Of a DNA stretch of 64,000 nt, positions 1-8,490 are shown piece after piece. Source of the DNA: Clostridiales bacterium Firm_11 (GTDB lineage Bacteria > Bacillota > Clostridia > Christensenellales > Aristaeellaceae); assembly GCA_001604105.1 (NCBI GenBank), contig LVAQ01000006.1, positions 248,001 to 312,000 of the forward strand, read 5' to 3'. Both the position numbers and the translations under genes were made by a program. The notes below the pieces were generated by a model, which saw nothing but the letters and a program-made list of their open reading frames with translations, searched no databases and was not told where the DNA came from. Positions within the stretch are counted from its first letter, which is position 1, and each line of letters begins with the position of its first letter.

Positions 1-2
1 CT

Positions 3-824
3 TCGGTTGGCGTTAAAACCTCGCTCGTTGGTATGCTCAAGGAAGTGTTTACAAACAGTCGTTTTGTGAAGGTGATCGTTTTCTACTCCATATGGCTCTT
101 CAGCGTTAACATCGTTGGTCCGTTTTGGAATGTGTACATGCTTGAAGATCTTAAAATGAGCTTTATGGAGATGTCGCTGTACACACAAATTGTCTCCAAC
201 GTAACCACGGTGCTGATTATTTCCCGCTGGGGAAGGCTTATCGATCGCTACGGCAACAAACCTGTTCTGCAAATGTCCTCGCTGCTCATTACACTTTCAC
301 CGCTGCCTTGGTTCTTTGCTACGCCTGCTACCACGTTCTTTATACTTTTCAGCAATGTGATTAATGGCTGTTCCTGGCCTGTGAGTGATGTTTGCCAGCA
401 GAACCTATACCTAAGCCATTCGCCACAGGTACACCGTTCCATGTATATTGCGGTATTTCTGGCATGTATCAACCTATTTGGGGTTGCGCTGGGCAACGCG
501 ACCGGCGGCTGGCTGATGCAGAATCCTCTGGCCTCTTTGGCTTCTCATAACGTTGTTTTGCTGGGCATGACCATGACCAACACGCGCTACCTGTTTCTAC
601 TGAGTATTCTGCTGCGCGTGATTGTGATGCTCGTGTTCCTGCCCAGAATCACGGAGGAAGGTGCATGGACGCTGCGTGATGCCCTTTCGGATATGCTGCA
701 ACGCACCCGTAGCAGTTTTATGAATGGGATTACACAGGTACGCATCAGTATACTGCGCAAACGTGCCAGGCGCTATGAAGACCGGGAGCGGAATGCGGAA
801 CAAAAACATGACGGGGAGGAATAA
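3..824 (+). CDS. MFS transporter, C-terminal part (5'-truncated by window edge)
   Basis: This is the C-terminal half of a major facilitator superfamily permease. The reading frame is open to the first bases of the window, so the ATG at 33 is probably internal and the true start lies upstream. About six hydrophobic segments are visible, matching helices 7-12. The loop RWGRLIDRYGNKP is the MFS motif A copy normally found between helices 8 and 9. A basic tail of about 60 residues follows the last helix and should be cytoplasmic. The substrate cannot be told from this half. It lies 2 bases upstream of the next small gene and is probably cotranscribed with it. Confidence 0.8.
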   Translation, partial: SVGVKTSLVGMLKEVFTNSRFVKVIVFYSIWLFSVNIVGPFWNVYMLEDLKMSFMEMSLYTQIVSNVTTVLIISRWGRLIDRYGNKPVLQMSSLLITLSPLPWFFATPATTFFILFSNVINGCSWPVSDVCQQNLYLSHSPQVHRSMYIAVFLACINLFGVALGNATGGWLMQNPLASLASHNVVLLGMTMTNTRYLFLLSILLRVIVMLVFLPRITEEGAWTLRDALSDMLQRTRSSFMNGITQVRISILRKRARRYEDRERNAEQKHDGEE

Positions 825-826
825 TC

Positions 827-1147
827 ATGTTTGAGGAATGGATGGCGCAGACCAACCAATATGTGCAAAAGCACATTGACAGGCGCATTTTTCAAGCCAT
901 TGCAGCGTCGCTAAACGCGGATATCGAAGAGCTTTGCAACCTATACGTCTCCGTTTTGCTGGATCGTGGCGTGATCAATCAAAGCGGAGACGATACGGGT
1001 GTTGAGATCGATGAAGATGATTTGCTGGAAGAAATCCTCGCTCGTTTTCTTGCCAAGCGCGATGTGAACGACGAACTGGCGCTGCTGTATGCCGCATTGA
1101 TTGACGCTTACCTTGCGTTGGTACAGGAGGCAAGTGAGGATGCCTGA
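827..1147 (+). CDS. Small acidic protein of unknown function
   Basis: A 106-residue soluble protein that I do not recognise. It is predicted to be mostly helical and is acidic in its second half, with the cluster EIDEDDLLEEI near residues 60-70. It has no signal peptide, membrane segment or cysteine pair. A GGGGAGGA ribosome site lies about 9 bases before the ATG, and the gene starts 2 bases after the MFS stop, so translation is probably coupled. Placement between a transporter and a membrane-anchored zinc-ribbon protein suggests a shared operon but no specific function. Confidence 0.7.
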   Translation: MFEEWMAQTNQYVQKHIDRRIFQAIAASLNADIEELCNLYVSVLLDRGVINQSGDDTGVEIDEDDLLEEILARFLAKRDVNDELALLYAALIDAYLALVQEASEDA

Positions 1148-1232
1148 TATGCGCGGCATCGCAAGGCGTTCCTGCAAGAATGGGGCTACGCACCCAAATC
1201 GGATCAATCATGAAAGGGGGGTCATTCAATGA
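1140..1232 (+). CDS. Possible 30-codon ORF bridging two genes
   Basis: A short ORF, MPDMRGIARR..., starts at 1140 inside the end of the upstream gene. It stops at 1230-1232, overlapping the ATG of the next gene. An AGGAGG sequence lies about 11 bases before its ATG. The peptide is basic with one cysteine and resembles no family I know. It may be a translational-coupling peptide or chance. Nothing but spacing and the ribosome site supports it. Confidence 0.2.
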   Translation: MPDMRGIARRSCKNGATHPNRINHERGVIQ

Positions 1233-3139
1233 AGTGTGTCACGTGCGGACGTTGGAACCAAAACACGCTTCCGCGATGCCGCTATTGCGGGACCCCTCTT
1301 GAGCCGGATGATGGTTACTACTCCGCAGCGCAACCGGATTGGCAAAGCGAGCTCAAGGATAAACCAAAAACAATCGTATGGGTGGATGCGGAAGGCAACG
1401 CGGAAAATGCGCGGGATTATCGTGATTCTCTCGCGGATGAAATGGTTGATCTGCGCCGCAGGAAGCGCGAAGGCGAGGTTCGTCAGCAGCATTTACGCGC
1501 AGAATCTGCCAAGCGAGGCTTCGCGCCCTCGGCACGCTCGGTACGCACCACCAGTAACCGCGGTACTTTTTTCTCCTCCATGCCGGATGACCCGGAAATT
1601 GCGCTGCGACAAGTGGACCCAGCCTTGGTGGAAAACAAAGAGGCTGTTTCCCCGGAGGCTCGCCCTGTGTATAACACAACGCTTCGCAGTACGCGCCAAC
1701 AGGTACAGCGCACCCGAGAGAGCAGCAGCAACCCCTATGCTTACGGCAGCACGCAACGGCTCATGTCTATGGATGTGCAAAACGAGCTCCAGCAAGTGTA
1801 TGATGGCTACCATGACACAAGCCAGTATATACCCGAATACCAGCGCACGGATGAATACCAGCACAGCATGAACATGCGATCCACCAAAGCATGGTCTCCC
1901 CGGCGTATCGGTATGCGCAGCTTGCTGTTGGGTTTTTTAATTGTATCGATGCTTCTGGTGAGCGCCTGGCTCGTGATTGCCGTGTTCATTCCCATGATCA
2001 ACGCCAGCGGAAACTCAACGCGTGGTGAGACCATCATTACGCCTACCATCCGTAATGACCTTGCGGCGCATACCATCACCATTCCCGGTGAGGATGGAGA
2101 ACGGATATCCATTCGGGAATTGCGTTCTTCCGCTATCGTTACAGGCGGCGTAGCCACTTTTGATGTACTGGATCATATTTGGTATGATGATTATCAGGAT
2201 TACTTGCAGGAATCCATGACGGTTACCCTCACGCCGTACTTGATTACAGAGACGGGCAAACAGCAACCGCTTGAGCCCATCACCTATGAAATCGATATTC
2301 CCCTGTCCCCAATCCAGCTCTCAACGCCGGATAGCCCTTATAAAGTCGTCAGTACAGCCATGTATACCATCGTCTTTTATGTGAGCGAGGGCAGCAAAGT
2401 AACCGTTAACGGCGAGGATTACTCCGACCTTGTCCACACCGAAGGCGGCAAGGTGAGCTATAACGCAACGGTGCAGCCCATTGGCGAGAACACCTTTACG
2501 ATAGTCGTACGCAGCCAGTATTGCCGTGAGAATTCCCTCACCGTGACGCTATATCGCGAGAAGCAGGAAATCCCCCTTGACCTGTCCAGTGATATCTACA
2601 GCCGAAGCACGGATAATGTCATGACAGTACGCGCTACAACCATCCCCGGCGCGGTGGTCAATGTTCTCTCCTCCTATTCCGATCTGGATATCACCACCAC
2701 CGATACCGATGGCTATTTCTCCTTCAAGGCGCTGTTTGATAAAATCGGTGATAATACCATCATCATTACTGCCGATTACCCCGGGCGAAAGCAAACACGC
2801 GTTGAGTATGTTGTTTACTACGTACCCTCCGTCGATGTTTACAGCCGTAAAGCATGGGATATTGTTACGCAGTATAATGACCTGATGGACAATATGGATC
2901 TGCGTAAATCAAAGAGCCAGATCTACGTATGCATTGGCGAGTTGGTTTCTATGGAAACCACCAAACCGCAGCGCGCCTTTATGGAATGCACTACCAAAGA
3001 TGGCACGGTGACCGTGTATATTGAAAACGCTTCCCAGACCACATGGGTGGAAGGGCAGCGCTATCGGCTCTATGCGGATGCTTATGGCATGTACTCCAGC
3101 AAACCATGGCTGATCGCGCGTTACACCTACGATCCGTAA
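1229..3139 (+). CDS. Zinc-ribbon, single-TM protein with large extracytoplasmic region
   Basis: A 636-residue membrane protein. Residues 3-20 form a cytoplasmic zinc ribbon of two CxxC pairs (C3, C6, C17, C20). A polar, basic stretch follows, then one membrane helix at about residues 231-255. The remaining 380 residues are outside. They are rich in beta-strand patterns; near residues 465-515 lies a carboxypeptidase-regulatory or Ig-like repeat (IPGAVVNV...TDGYFSF). The layout recalls zinc-ribbon membrane proteins of Clostridia that are thought to sense or scaffold at the envelope, but no enzyme motif is visible. The start is set by a strong GGGGGG-type ribosome site 7 bases upstream. Confidence 0.75.
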   Translation: MKCVTCGRWNQNTLPRCRYCGTPLEPDDGYYSAAQPDWQSELKDKPKTIVWVDAEGNAENARDYRDSLADEMVDLRRRKREGEVRQQHLRAESAKRGFAPSARSVRTTSNRGTFFSSMPDDPEIALRQVDPALVENKEAVSPEARPVYNTTLRSTRQQVQRTRESSSNPYAYGSTQRLMSMDVQNELQQVYDGYHDTSQYIPEYQRTDEYQHSMNMRSTKAWSPRRIGMRSLLLGFLIVSMLLVSAWLVIAVFIPMINASGNSTRGETIITPTIRNDLAAHTITIPGEDGERISIRELRSSAIVTGGVATFDVLDHIWYDDYQDYLQESMTVTLTPYLITETGKQQPLEPITYEIDIPLSPIQLSTPDSPYKVVSTAMYTIVFYVSEGSKVTVNGEDYSDLVHTEGGKVSYNATVQPIGENTFTIVVRSQYCRENSLTVTLYREKQEIPLDLSSDIYSRSTDNVMTVRATTIPGAVVNVLSSYSDLDITTTDTDGYFSFKALFDKIGDNTIIITADYPGRKQTRVEYVVYYVPSVDVYSRKAWDIVTQYNDLMDNMDLRKSKSQIYVCIGELVSMETTKPQRAFMECTTKDGTVTVYIENASQTTWVEGQRYRLYADAYGMYSSKPWLIARYTYDP

Positions 3140-3154
3140 CCGCGAACCTTCCGC

Positions 3155-3511
3155 CTAAAACTCACTTCCCTGAAATGCGTCCATGATATGCGCAAAGCCA
3201 TCTGCGGTCCATTCCACCACATCAAAGCGTGCGGCACACGTGCAGCTATGTTCAGTCATATAGGCCAGCGCAGTTTTGATGATCTTTCGCCGCTTGCGCA
3301 TGTCAACCGAAAGCAATCCCGTGCCCGCCCCGCTTTGATGACGTGCTTTGACCTCAACAAATACAAGGGTTTCGCCATCCTGCATCACCGCGTCGATTTC
3401 GCCAAAAGGGGAATGGTATCGCTTGGCAAGCAATACCATTCCCCTTTGCTGTAACGCTTCGATGGCTTTAGCCTCGCCCATGAGACCCTTCTCATAAGTG
3501 CCTTTAGGCAT
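3155..3511 (-). CDS. yraN: YraN/UPF0102 family endonuclease-like protein
   Basis: A 118-residue protein of the YraN (UPF0102) family, which has the Holliday-junction-resolvase-like fold of restriction endonucleases. The family hallmarks are visible: a G...E...A N-terminal helix, [11 protein letters not shown], then VFVEVKAR, giving the E-x(n)-D-x(n)-ExK nuclease arrangement. An in-frame ATG five codons upstream lacks a ribosome site; the start at 3511 has GAGG at about 9 bases and is preferred. It overlaps the 3' end of glyA by 8 bases. In other Firmicutes yraN often sits near rnhB; here it is about 15 kb downstream on the same strand. The cellular substrate is not known. Confidence 0.85.
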   Translation of the reverse strand: MPKGTYEKGLMGEAKAIEALQQRGMVLLAKRYHSPFGEIDAVMQDGETLVFVEVKARHQSGAGTGLLSVDMRKRRKIIKTALAYMTEHSCTCAARFDVVEWTADGFAHIMDAFQGSEF

Positions 3512-4754
3512 TGGGAAAATCCTCATACAGCGGAAAACGCCGCATCATCGCCTGCACATCCGCCTTCACGGAAGATTTGGCCGCCTCGCCGTCATCGATC
3601 ACGCGCTTTATGAAACCCGCAATCTGCGCCATGTCACTTTCAACCATGCCGCGTGTGGTGATGGCAGGCGTGCCTACACGTATGCCGCTGGCCACCATGG
3701 GGCTTAGCTTCTCACCCGGTATCGTATTCTTATTCACCGTGATGTTGCAAAGTCCGAGCAGCTCTTCCAGCTCCTTACCCGTACGCTGGGTGTTAGTCAG
3801 GTCAAGCAGTATCAGATGGTTATCCGTACCGCCGGATACCATGTGAATGTCTTTTGCGCGAAACGCATTCTCAAGCGCTTTTGCGTTGCGGATCACCTGC
3901 TGCTGATAACGCGAAAAATCCGATTGAAGCGCCTCATGGAAGCACACCGCCTTAGCGGCAATCACATGCATCAACGGCCCCCCCTGGGTGCCGGGGAAAA
4001 TGGCTTTATCGATTGCCTTGCCGTATTGCTCTTTGCACAGGATCATACCGCCGCGAGGGCCGCGCAGGGTTTTGTGCGTCGTCGTCGTCACAAAATCTGC
4101 ATACGGTACAGGGTTCTGGTGAAGCCCGGCGGCGACCAATCCCGCAATGTGCGCCATATCGACCATCAAGAGACAGTTTACTTCATCTGCGATCTCTTTG
4201 ATGCGCTTAAAATCGAGAGCGCGGGGATACGCGCTTGCGCCCGCGACAATCATCTTGGGTTTGCTTTCCTTAGCCAGGCGAAGCATCTCGTCATAATCCA
4301 CAAGGCCGGTCACCTCATCCACGCCGTAGGACACGAAATTGAAATACTTGCCGGAGATATTCACCTTGCTGCCATGGGTCAGGTGCCCCCCGTGGGATAG
4401 ATTCATGCCCAGCACCGTATCGCCCGGCTGCAACATGGCATAATACACGGCGGTGTTGGCTTGCGCTCCGCTATGCGGCTGCACATTCGCATACGCAGCG
4501 CCAAAAATCTGCTTGGCACGTTCACGCGCCAGATTCTCTGCCACGTCAACATACTGGCAACCGCCATAATAACGGTGCGCAGGATAACCCTCGGCATATT
4601 TGTTGGTCAGCGGAGAGCCCATGGCCTCCAGCACAGCGGGGCTTACAAAGTTCTCCGAGGCAATCAGCTCGATGTGCTCACGCTGGCGTTTCACTTCCGC
4701 ATCAATCGAAGCAAACAACTCAGGGTCGGTTTTCATCACATTGGCATAGTTCAA
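3504..4754 (-). CDS. glyA: Serine hydroxymethyltransferase
   Basis: Interconverts serine and glycine while charging tetrahydrofolate with a one-carbon unit; a cytosolic PLP enzyme. At 416 residues it has normal family length. The PLP-binding lysine sits in [14 protein letters not shown] (about residue 227), and the N-terminal [12 protein letters not shown] and [12 protein letters not shown] motifs are intact. The start codon is TTG, with GGGGGAG six bases upstream; the first ATG (codon 7) would remove N-terminal sequence conserved in the family. The gene lies downstream of the SRP RNA and overlaps yraN. Confidence 0.97.
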   Translation of the reverse strand: MNYANVMKTDPELFASIDAEVKRQREHIELIASENFVSPAVLEAMGSPLTNKYAEGYPAHRYYGGCQYVDVAENLARERAKQIFGAAYANVQPHSGAQANTAVYYAMLQPGDTVLGMNLSHGGHLTHGSKVNISGKYFNFVSYGVDEVTGLVDYDEMLRLAKESKPKMIVAGASAYPRALDFKRIKEIADEVNCLLMVDMAHIAGLVAAGLHQNPVPYADFVTTTTHKTLRGPRGGMILCKEQYGKAIDKAIFPGTQGGPLMHVIAAKAVCFHEALQSDFSRYQQQVIRNAKALENAFRAKDIHMVSGGTDNHLILLDLTNTQRTGKELEELLGLCNITVNKNTIPGEKLSPMVASGIRVGTPAITTRGMVESDMAQIAGFIKRVIDDGEAAKSSVKADVQAMMRRFPLYEDFPNA

Positions 4755-4907
4755 GTGCTTCTCCCCCTACCTATTATTTGCGCGGTGGACAAGCCGCCGC
4801 GTGATAGCATGGAAAACCGCTGCTTGCCTGCATGCCTTGATTTGTGCATCCTCCACATCGGCCTGCATGCGCAAGTGGATATAGCTTGCGAAAAACCGTA
4901 TGTATTC

Positions 4908-5004
4908 AAACCGAGCGACCCCGCAGCACATTCCAAAAAGCGCTTACTGCTGCTACCTTCCGGTCCTGACAGGGTTCACGCATTGAAATCGCACGGGACT
5001 CAGC
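4908..5004 (-). ncRNA. ffs: Signal recognition particle RNA, small bacterial type
   Basis: The minus strand carries the SRP RNA domain IV signature: a GTCAGGACCGGAAGGTAGCAGC-like core (positions 4945-4972) with the asymmetric loop and GGAA apical tetraloop that bind Ffh. Flanking arms (CTGAGTCCCG near the 5' end, CGGGGTCGCTCGG near the 3' end) can pair into a single long hairpin of about 100 nt, the 4.5S-like form without an Alu domain. A strong promoter ends just upstream. The ends are estimated from promoter position and pairing, to within about 5 nt. It lies between glyA and hslU. Confidence 0.9.
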
Positions 5005-5008
5005 CATC

Positions 5009-5037
5009 ATTATACACACGGCTTGATGATTATACAA
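5009..5037 (-). promoter_or_regulatory. Sigma-A type promoter of the SRP RNA
   Basis: On the minus strand TTGTAT (5032-5037) and TATAAT (5009-5014) are separated by exactly 17 bases. Initiation about 7 bases downstream, near 5003, matches the predicted SRP RNA 5' end. A perfect -10 is expected for an abundant stable RNA. Confidence 0.8.
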
Positions 5038-5046
5038 TGCCACCCG

Positions 5047-5092
5047 TAAAAATGCAACCCCTGATATCCCGCGCTCTGCGAGATATCAGGGG
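5047..5092 (-). terminator. Rho-independent terminator after hslU
   Basis: An 11-bp perfect inverted repeat, CCCCTGATATC (5058-5068) and GATATCAGGGG (5082-5092), is followed on the minus strand by TTGCATTTTT. It begins 15 bases after the hslU stop and lies just upstream of the SRP RNA promoter, so it separates the long housekeeping operon from ffs. Confidence 0.8.
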
Positions 5093-5106
5093 AAGAAAGC
5101 ATATGG

Positions 5107-6474
5107 CTATAGGATATAGCGTCGGTTGTCGAAATTCGCATCCTCATTGCCAAGGTGCTCTACAACATAATCTTCATTGATGTTGATATACACATTCGGC
5201 ATTTCCTCGCCGCCGGCGTTAAAGGAGATATCCTCCAGCAACTTTTCAAACACGGCGAAAAGACGGCGTGCGCCGATATTCTCACGCGTTTCATTCAGCG
5301 AGAACGCTGCCCGGGCGATGGCATCAATTGCCGAATCCTCAAAGGAAAGAAACACTTTATCAACCGCGAGCAGTGCCTCATACTGCCGTGTTAATGCGTT
5401 TTCCGGCTGGGTCAGGATGGCTTTGAACTCCTCCTGCGTCAGGCTTTTTAGCGTCACGCGAACCGGGAAACGCCCTTGCAGTTCCGGTATCAAATCCGTA
5501 ACTTTCGCCACATGAAACGCGCCCGCGGCAATAAACAGAATGAAGTCCGTACGTACTGCGCCATACTTCGTGTTAACGGTGGAACCTTCCACAATAGGCA
5601 GGATGTCTCTTTGCACGCCTTCGCGGCTCACATCGGGGCCGTGGCCGCCCGCAGAACGCCCCGCCACTTTATCAATTTCATCAATAAACACGATGCCGTG
5701 CTGCTCCGCACGCATAACGGCTTCCTCGCGTACCGCATCTTCGTCAATGAGCTTGCTCGCCTCTTCAGAGAGCAGGATTTTCCGGGCTTCTTTTACTTTC
5801 ACCCGTCGAATCTTTGTCTTTTTAGGCATCATGCCGCCCATCATGTCCCCGATGTTGATGCTGCTGCCGCCCACTTCTAATTGCGGGGTCGCCTCTTCAA
5901 CCTCAACCTCGATTTCGCGTTCCTCCAATGCGCCGCTTCGCAATTGCAGGCGAACTTCCTCGCGCTTGCCTGCAATTTTCTCCTGCTCTTCGGCAGGAAC
6001 TTCCGGCTCCTTCTTGCCCCCCAGCAGCATTTCAAAGGGGTTGCCACTACTTTTCTTAGGCGGGTTGACCAGCAGCGAAACCAGCCGATCCTCCGCCAGC
6101 ACCGTAGCGCGGGTTTCCACGTTTTTCTCAAACTCTGCGCGAACCATACGCACAGCATTCTCCATCAAATCACGGATGATGCTCTCCACATCGCGGCCAA
6201 CATAGCCCACCTCGGTAAATTTCGTGGCTTCCACCTTAATAAAAGGCGCCTCAACCAGCTTGGCAAGCCTTCTGGCGATCTCTGTTTTCCCAACGCCAGT
6301 TGGGCCGATCATCAGGATGTTCTTTGGGCTGATCTCATTACGAACCTCTTCGGGTAACTGCGCGCGGCGATAACGGTTGCGCAGCGCAATCGCGACAGCC
6401 CGTTTCGCCTCATCCTGTCCAATGATAAAGCGATCCAGCTCTCGCATGATTTCCCGCGGTGTTAGTTCCTTCAT
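5107..6474 (-). CDS. hslU: HslU, ATPase subunit of the HslVU (ClpYQ) protease
   Basis: The AAA+ unfoldase that feeds proteins into the HslV chamber. At 455 residues it has family length. It shows Walker A GPTGVGKT near residue 58, the HslU-specific I domain at about 110-230 (glutamate-rich, with GDMMGGMMP), Walker [10 protein letters not shown] near 261, and the sensor/C-terminal end [17 protein letters not shown] typical of the tail that docks into HslV. It begins 3 bases after the hslV stop, so the two are translated together. The order hslV-hslU is the same as clpQ-clpY in Bacillus, but no codY follows here; a terminator does. Confidence 0.97.
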   Translation of the reverse strand: MKELTPREIMRELDRFIIGQDEAKRAVAIALRNRYRRAQLPEEVRNEISPKNILMIGPTGVGKTEIARRLAKLVEAPFIKVEATKFTEVGYVGRDVESIIRDLMENAVRMVRAEFEKNVETRATVLAEDRLVSLLVNPPKKSSGNPFEMLLGGKKEPEVPAEEQEKIAGKREEVRLQLRSGALEEREIEVEVEEATPQLEVGGSSINIGDMMGGMMPKKTKIRRVKVKEARKILLSEEASKLIDEDAVREEAVMRAEQHGIVFIDEIDKVAGRSAGGHGPDVSREGVQRDILPIVEGSTVNTKYGAVRTDFILFIAAGAFHVAKVTDLIPELQGRFPVRVTLKSLTQEEFKAILTQPENALTRQYEALLAVDKVFLSFEDSAIDAIARAAFSLNETRENIGARRLFAVFEKLLEDISFNAGGEEMPNVYININEDYVVEHLGNEDANFDNRRYIL

Positions 6475-6477
6475 GCT

Positions 6478-7017
6478 TTAGCCCCCAATCATTTCCACAG
6501 AGATGTGGTCATTGGTGTATACACAAATGGATGCAGCGATGTTCATTGCCTTTACGGCGATTTCCTCAGCGGATAGCTCGGTGTTCTGCACCAGCGCACG
6601 GGCGGCGGCAAGCGCATAATTGCCGCCCGAACCAATGGCAGCAACACCGTCATCAGGATCAATCACTTCGCCATTGCCGCTCAGAATGAGCATGTTATCC
6701 TGATCCGCTACAATCAGCATGCTTTCCAGCTTGCGCATCACGGCATCGCCGCGCCATTCCTGCGCGAGATTCACTGCCGCGCGCTCCAGATTGCCGCCGC
6801 ATTGCGTAAGCTTTTCCTCAAAGCGCTCGCACAGGGCAAACGCATCTGCCACGGAGCCTGCAAAACCAGTAATCACCTTGCCCCCATAAAGCCGCCGCAC
6901 TTTCTTTGCGGAGGATTTGAAAACCGTCGATTCACCAATCGTCACTTGTCCATCCCCTGCGATGGCCACCTGTTTCCCGCGGCGCACCGCGCAAATGGTG
7001 GTACCTCTTATCTCCAT
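6478..7017 (-). CDS. hslV: HslV, peptidase subunit of the HslVU protease
   Basis: The proteasome-like threonine peptidase of the ClpYQ complex, 179 residues. The N-terminus reads MEIRG followed by TTICAVRR, so the catalytic Thr6 must be exposed by removal of a 5-residue propeptide; E. coli HslV loses only Met. The motifs SGDGQ-like [25 protein letters not shown] and [16 protein letters not shown] are intact. It lies 9 bases after the secreted hydrolase gene and directly before hslU in the same operon. Confidence 0.97.
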   Translation of the reverse strand: MEIRGTTICAVRRGKQVAIAGDGQVTIGESTVFKSSAKKVRRLYGGKVITGFAGSVADAFALCERFEEKLTQCGGNLERAAVNLAQEWRGDAVMRKLESMLIVADQDNMLILSGNGEVIDPDDGVAAIGSGGNYALAAARALVQNTELSAEEIAVKAMNIAASICVYTNDHISVEMIGG

Positions 7018-7026
7018 AATCTATGG

Positions 7027-8490
7027 TCACTCCTCATCCGATGTCATTCCAAGGTTGAGTATCCAATCGGCAAGGTTACGACCCGCAACGGTATCCATTG
7101 TGGCAGGCGTATCATACTCGGCGATGGTGCCCTTCGCTGAAACCGGGCCATCGTAGTTCATCAGCAAATGGTTGAGTTTCCGGAATATCTTATACTGCAC
7201 GAAATTGCTCCGGCTTCCCAGCGCATCTTCATAAGCTTCGATACCATCCGCCAGAGAAACCTGAAAATCCGCATTCCCCTGAACAATGTAGGTGGGCAGT
7301 TTCATGCGGGATATAAGCTTGGTCGTATCCACCTGCATCATTTCCCAGAAATAGTATCCGTTGACGCCGCCGATTGTTATCTCTTTGGCCGCTTCGGCCG
7401 TTTTTGCGCGTTTGAGCGCCTTTATCTGCTCTTCATAGGCGGCAATCTGCGCCGCGGCTTCATCATAGGCTTCCCCTGTAAGCGTGGCCAACACCTGATC
7501 GTTCTGCGTGAGCGATATATCCAGCAAGCTCTTTGGCGAGCCTGCAATCATAATCATCGCGGAAAACACTCCATCCGCCTCGGACACAATGCGCGGCGCA
7601 AGCATCGCGCCCATGCTATGGCCAAGGAGCACAATGCGATCCTGCCGAATGCTCTCATTTTGCAGGAGTAGCTGCCCTGCTGAAATCGCATCCTGGATGG
7701 TTTCTTCCTCAACGGTAAGGGCTTGTATTTCTGCCGCTGTCATGGTGCCGCCATAGGTATATGTGCGCTTGTCATAGCGCAGCGTCGCAATACCTTTTTT
7801 GGCAAACAGATCCGCAATGTCTGCAAACAGTTTGGTCTGCCCGATGGTCGCGTCCATATCGCTTGGGCCGGAGCCATGAACCAACACCACGGCTGGAACT
7901 TGGTTCGTCGGTGAAGCGCCCGTTGGCAACGTTAAAATGCCGTCCAAAAGATATGGCGCGCTGCCCACCTTCACTTCCAGCGTCGTATAATTGCTCTTGG
8001 CAGCCGCATCCACCGCATATTGCTGTTCGGCTTCCTGTTCATCATCCAGTACAGGCTGCTCCTCTGCAGGCGCAAACTCGACCGCCATCACTTCCCAATC
8101 GTCCTCTTCATCCTTATGGGTGAAGTACAGTTCGAGATCCTGTTTCTCCATGCACAGATGAAGCACATGCGTTTTCGTTTTCAGCTCTGTTTCTTGATAG
8201 GTGCGATAGGTGCCAAAACCCAAAAATCCACCCGTCATCCACTCCAGCTCGCTAAGCATTGCCGCATACGTTTCCCTGGGCATGTAGCGACGTATTTGCA
8301 GATCATAATACCCGAAAAGGCGATCCATATCGTGCCCATGAATGAAATCCATTGCGTACTCTTTCACGCTAGTTTCATCCCATACGGGAACGCCATCATT
8401 CATTCTGCTGGACTTTGCCAGCGCGTCGGTACCCGGCAGGCATCCAAGCACAAAAACAAGCGTAAGCATCAAGGTCAGGAATCGTTTCAT
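7027..8490 (-). CDS. Exported alpha/beta hydrolase with N-terminal DUF3887-like domain
   Basis: A 487-residue exported serine hydrolase. Residues 1-25 are a signal peptide; VLGC at 14-17 could be a lipobox, otherwise cleavage follows ALA. Residues 35-145 form a small alpha+beta domain like DUF3887. The alpha/beta hydrolase domain then has VLVHGSGPSD (oxyanion region), nucleophile GHSMG, and a C-terminal NHLLMNY histidine. The substrate is unknown; an esterase or peptidase on the outer face is likely. The start overlaps the trmFO stop (ATGA) behind GGAGG. It occupies the slot held by codV/xerC in Bacillus. Confidence 0.85.
   Translation of the reverse strand: MKRFLTLMLTLVFVLGCLPGTDALAKSSRMNDGVPVWDETSVKEYAMDFIHGHDMDRLFGYYDLQIRRYMPRETYAAMLSELEWMTGGFLGFGTYRTYQETELKTKTHVLHLCMEKQDLELYFTHKDEEDDWEVMAVEFAPAEEQPVLDDEQEAEQQYAVDAAAKSNYTTLEVKVGSAPYLLDGILTLPTGASPTNQVPAVVLVHGSGPSDMDATIGQTKLFADIADLFAKKGIATLRYDKRTYTYGGTMTAAEIQALTVEEETIQDAISAGQLLLQNESIRQDRIVLLGHSMGAMLAPRIVSEADGVFSAMIMIAGSPKSLLDISLTQNDQVLATLTGEAYDEAAAQIAAYEEQIKALKRAKTAEAAKEITIGGVNGYYFWEMMQVDTTKLISRMKLPTYIVQGNADFQVSLADGIEAYEDALGSRSNFVQYKIFRKLNHLLMNYDGPVSAKGTIAEYDTPATMDTVAGRNLADWILNLGMTSDEE

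Noticed and set aside
5540-6205. 221-codon plus-strand ORF, Ser/Arg-rich, opposite hslU
   Set aside because: Composition is that of a reversed coding frame, and hslU is complete on the other strand.
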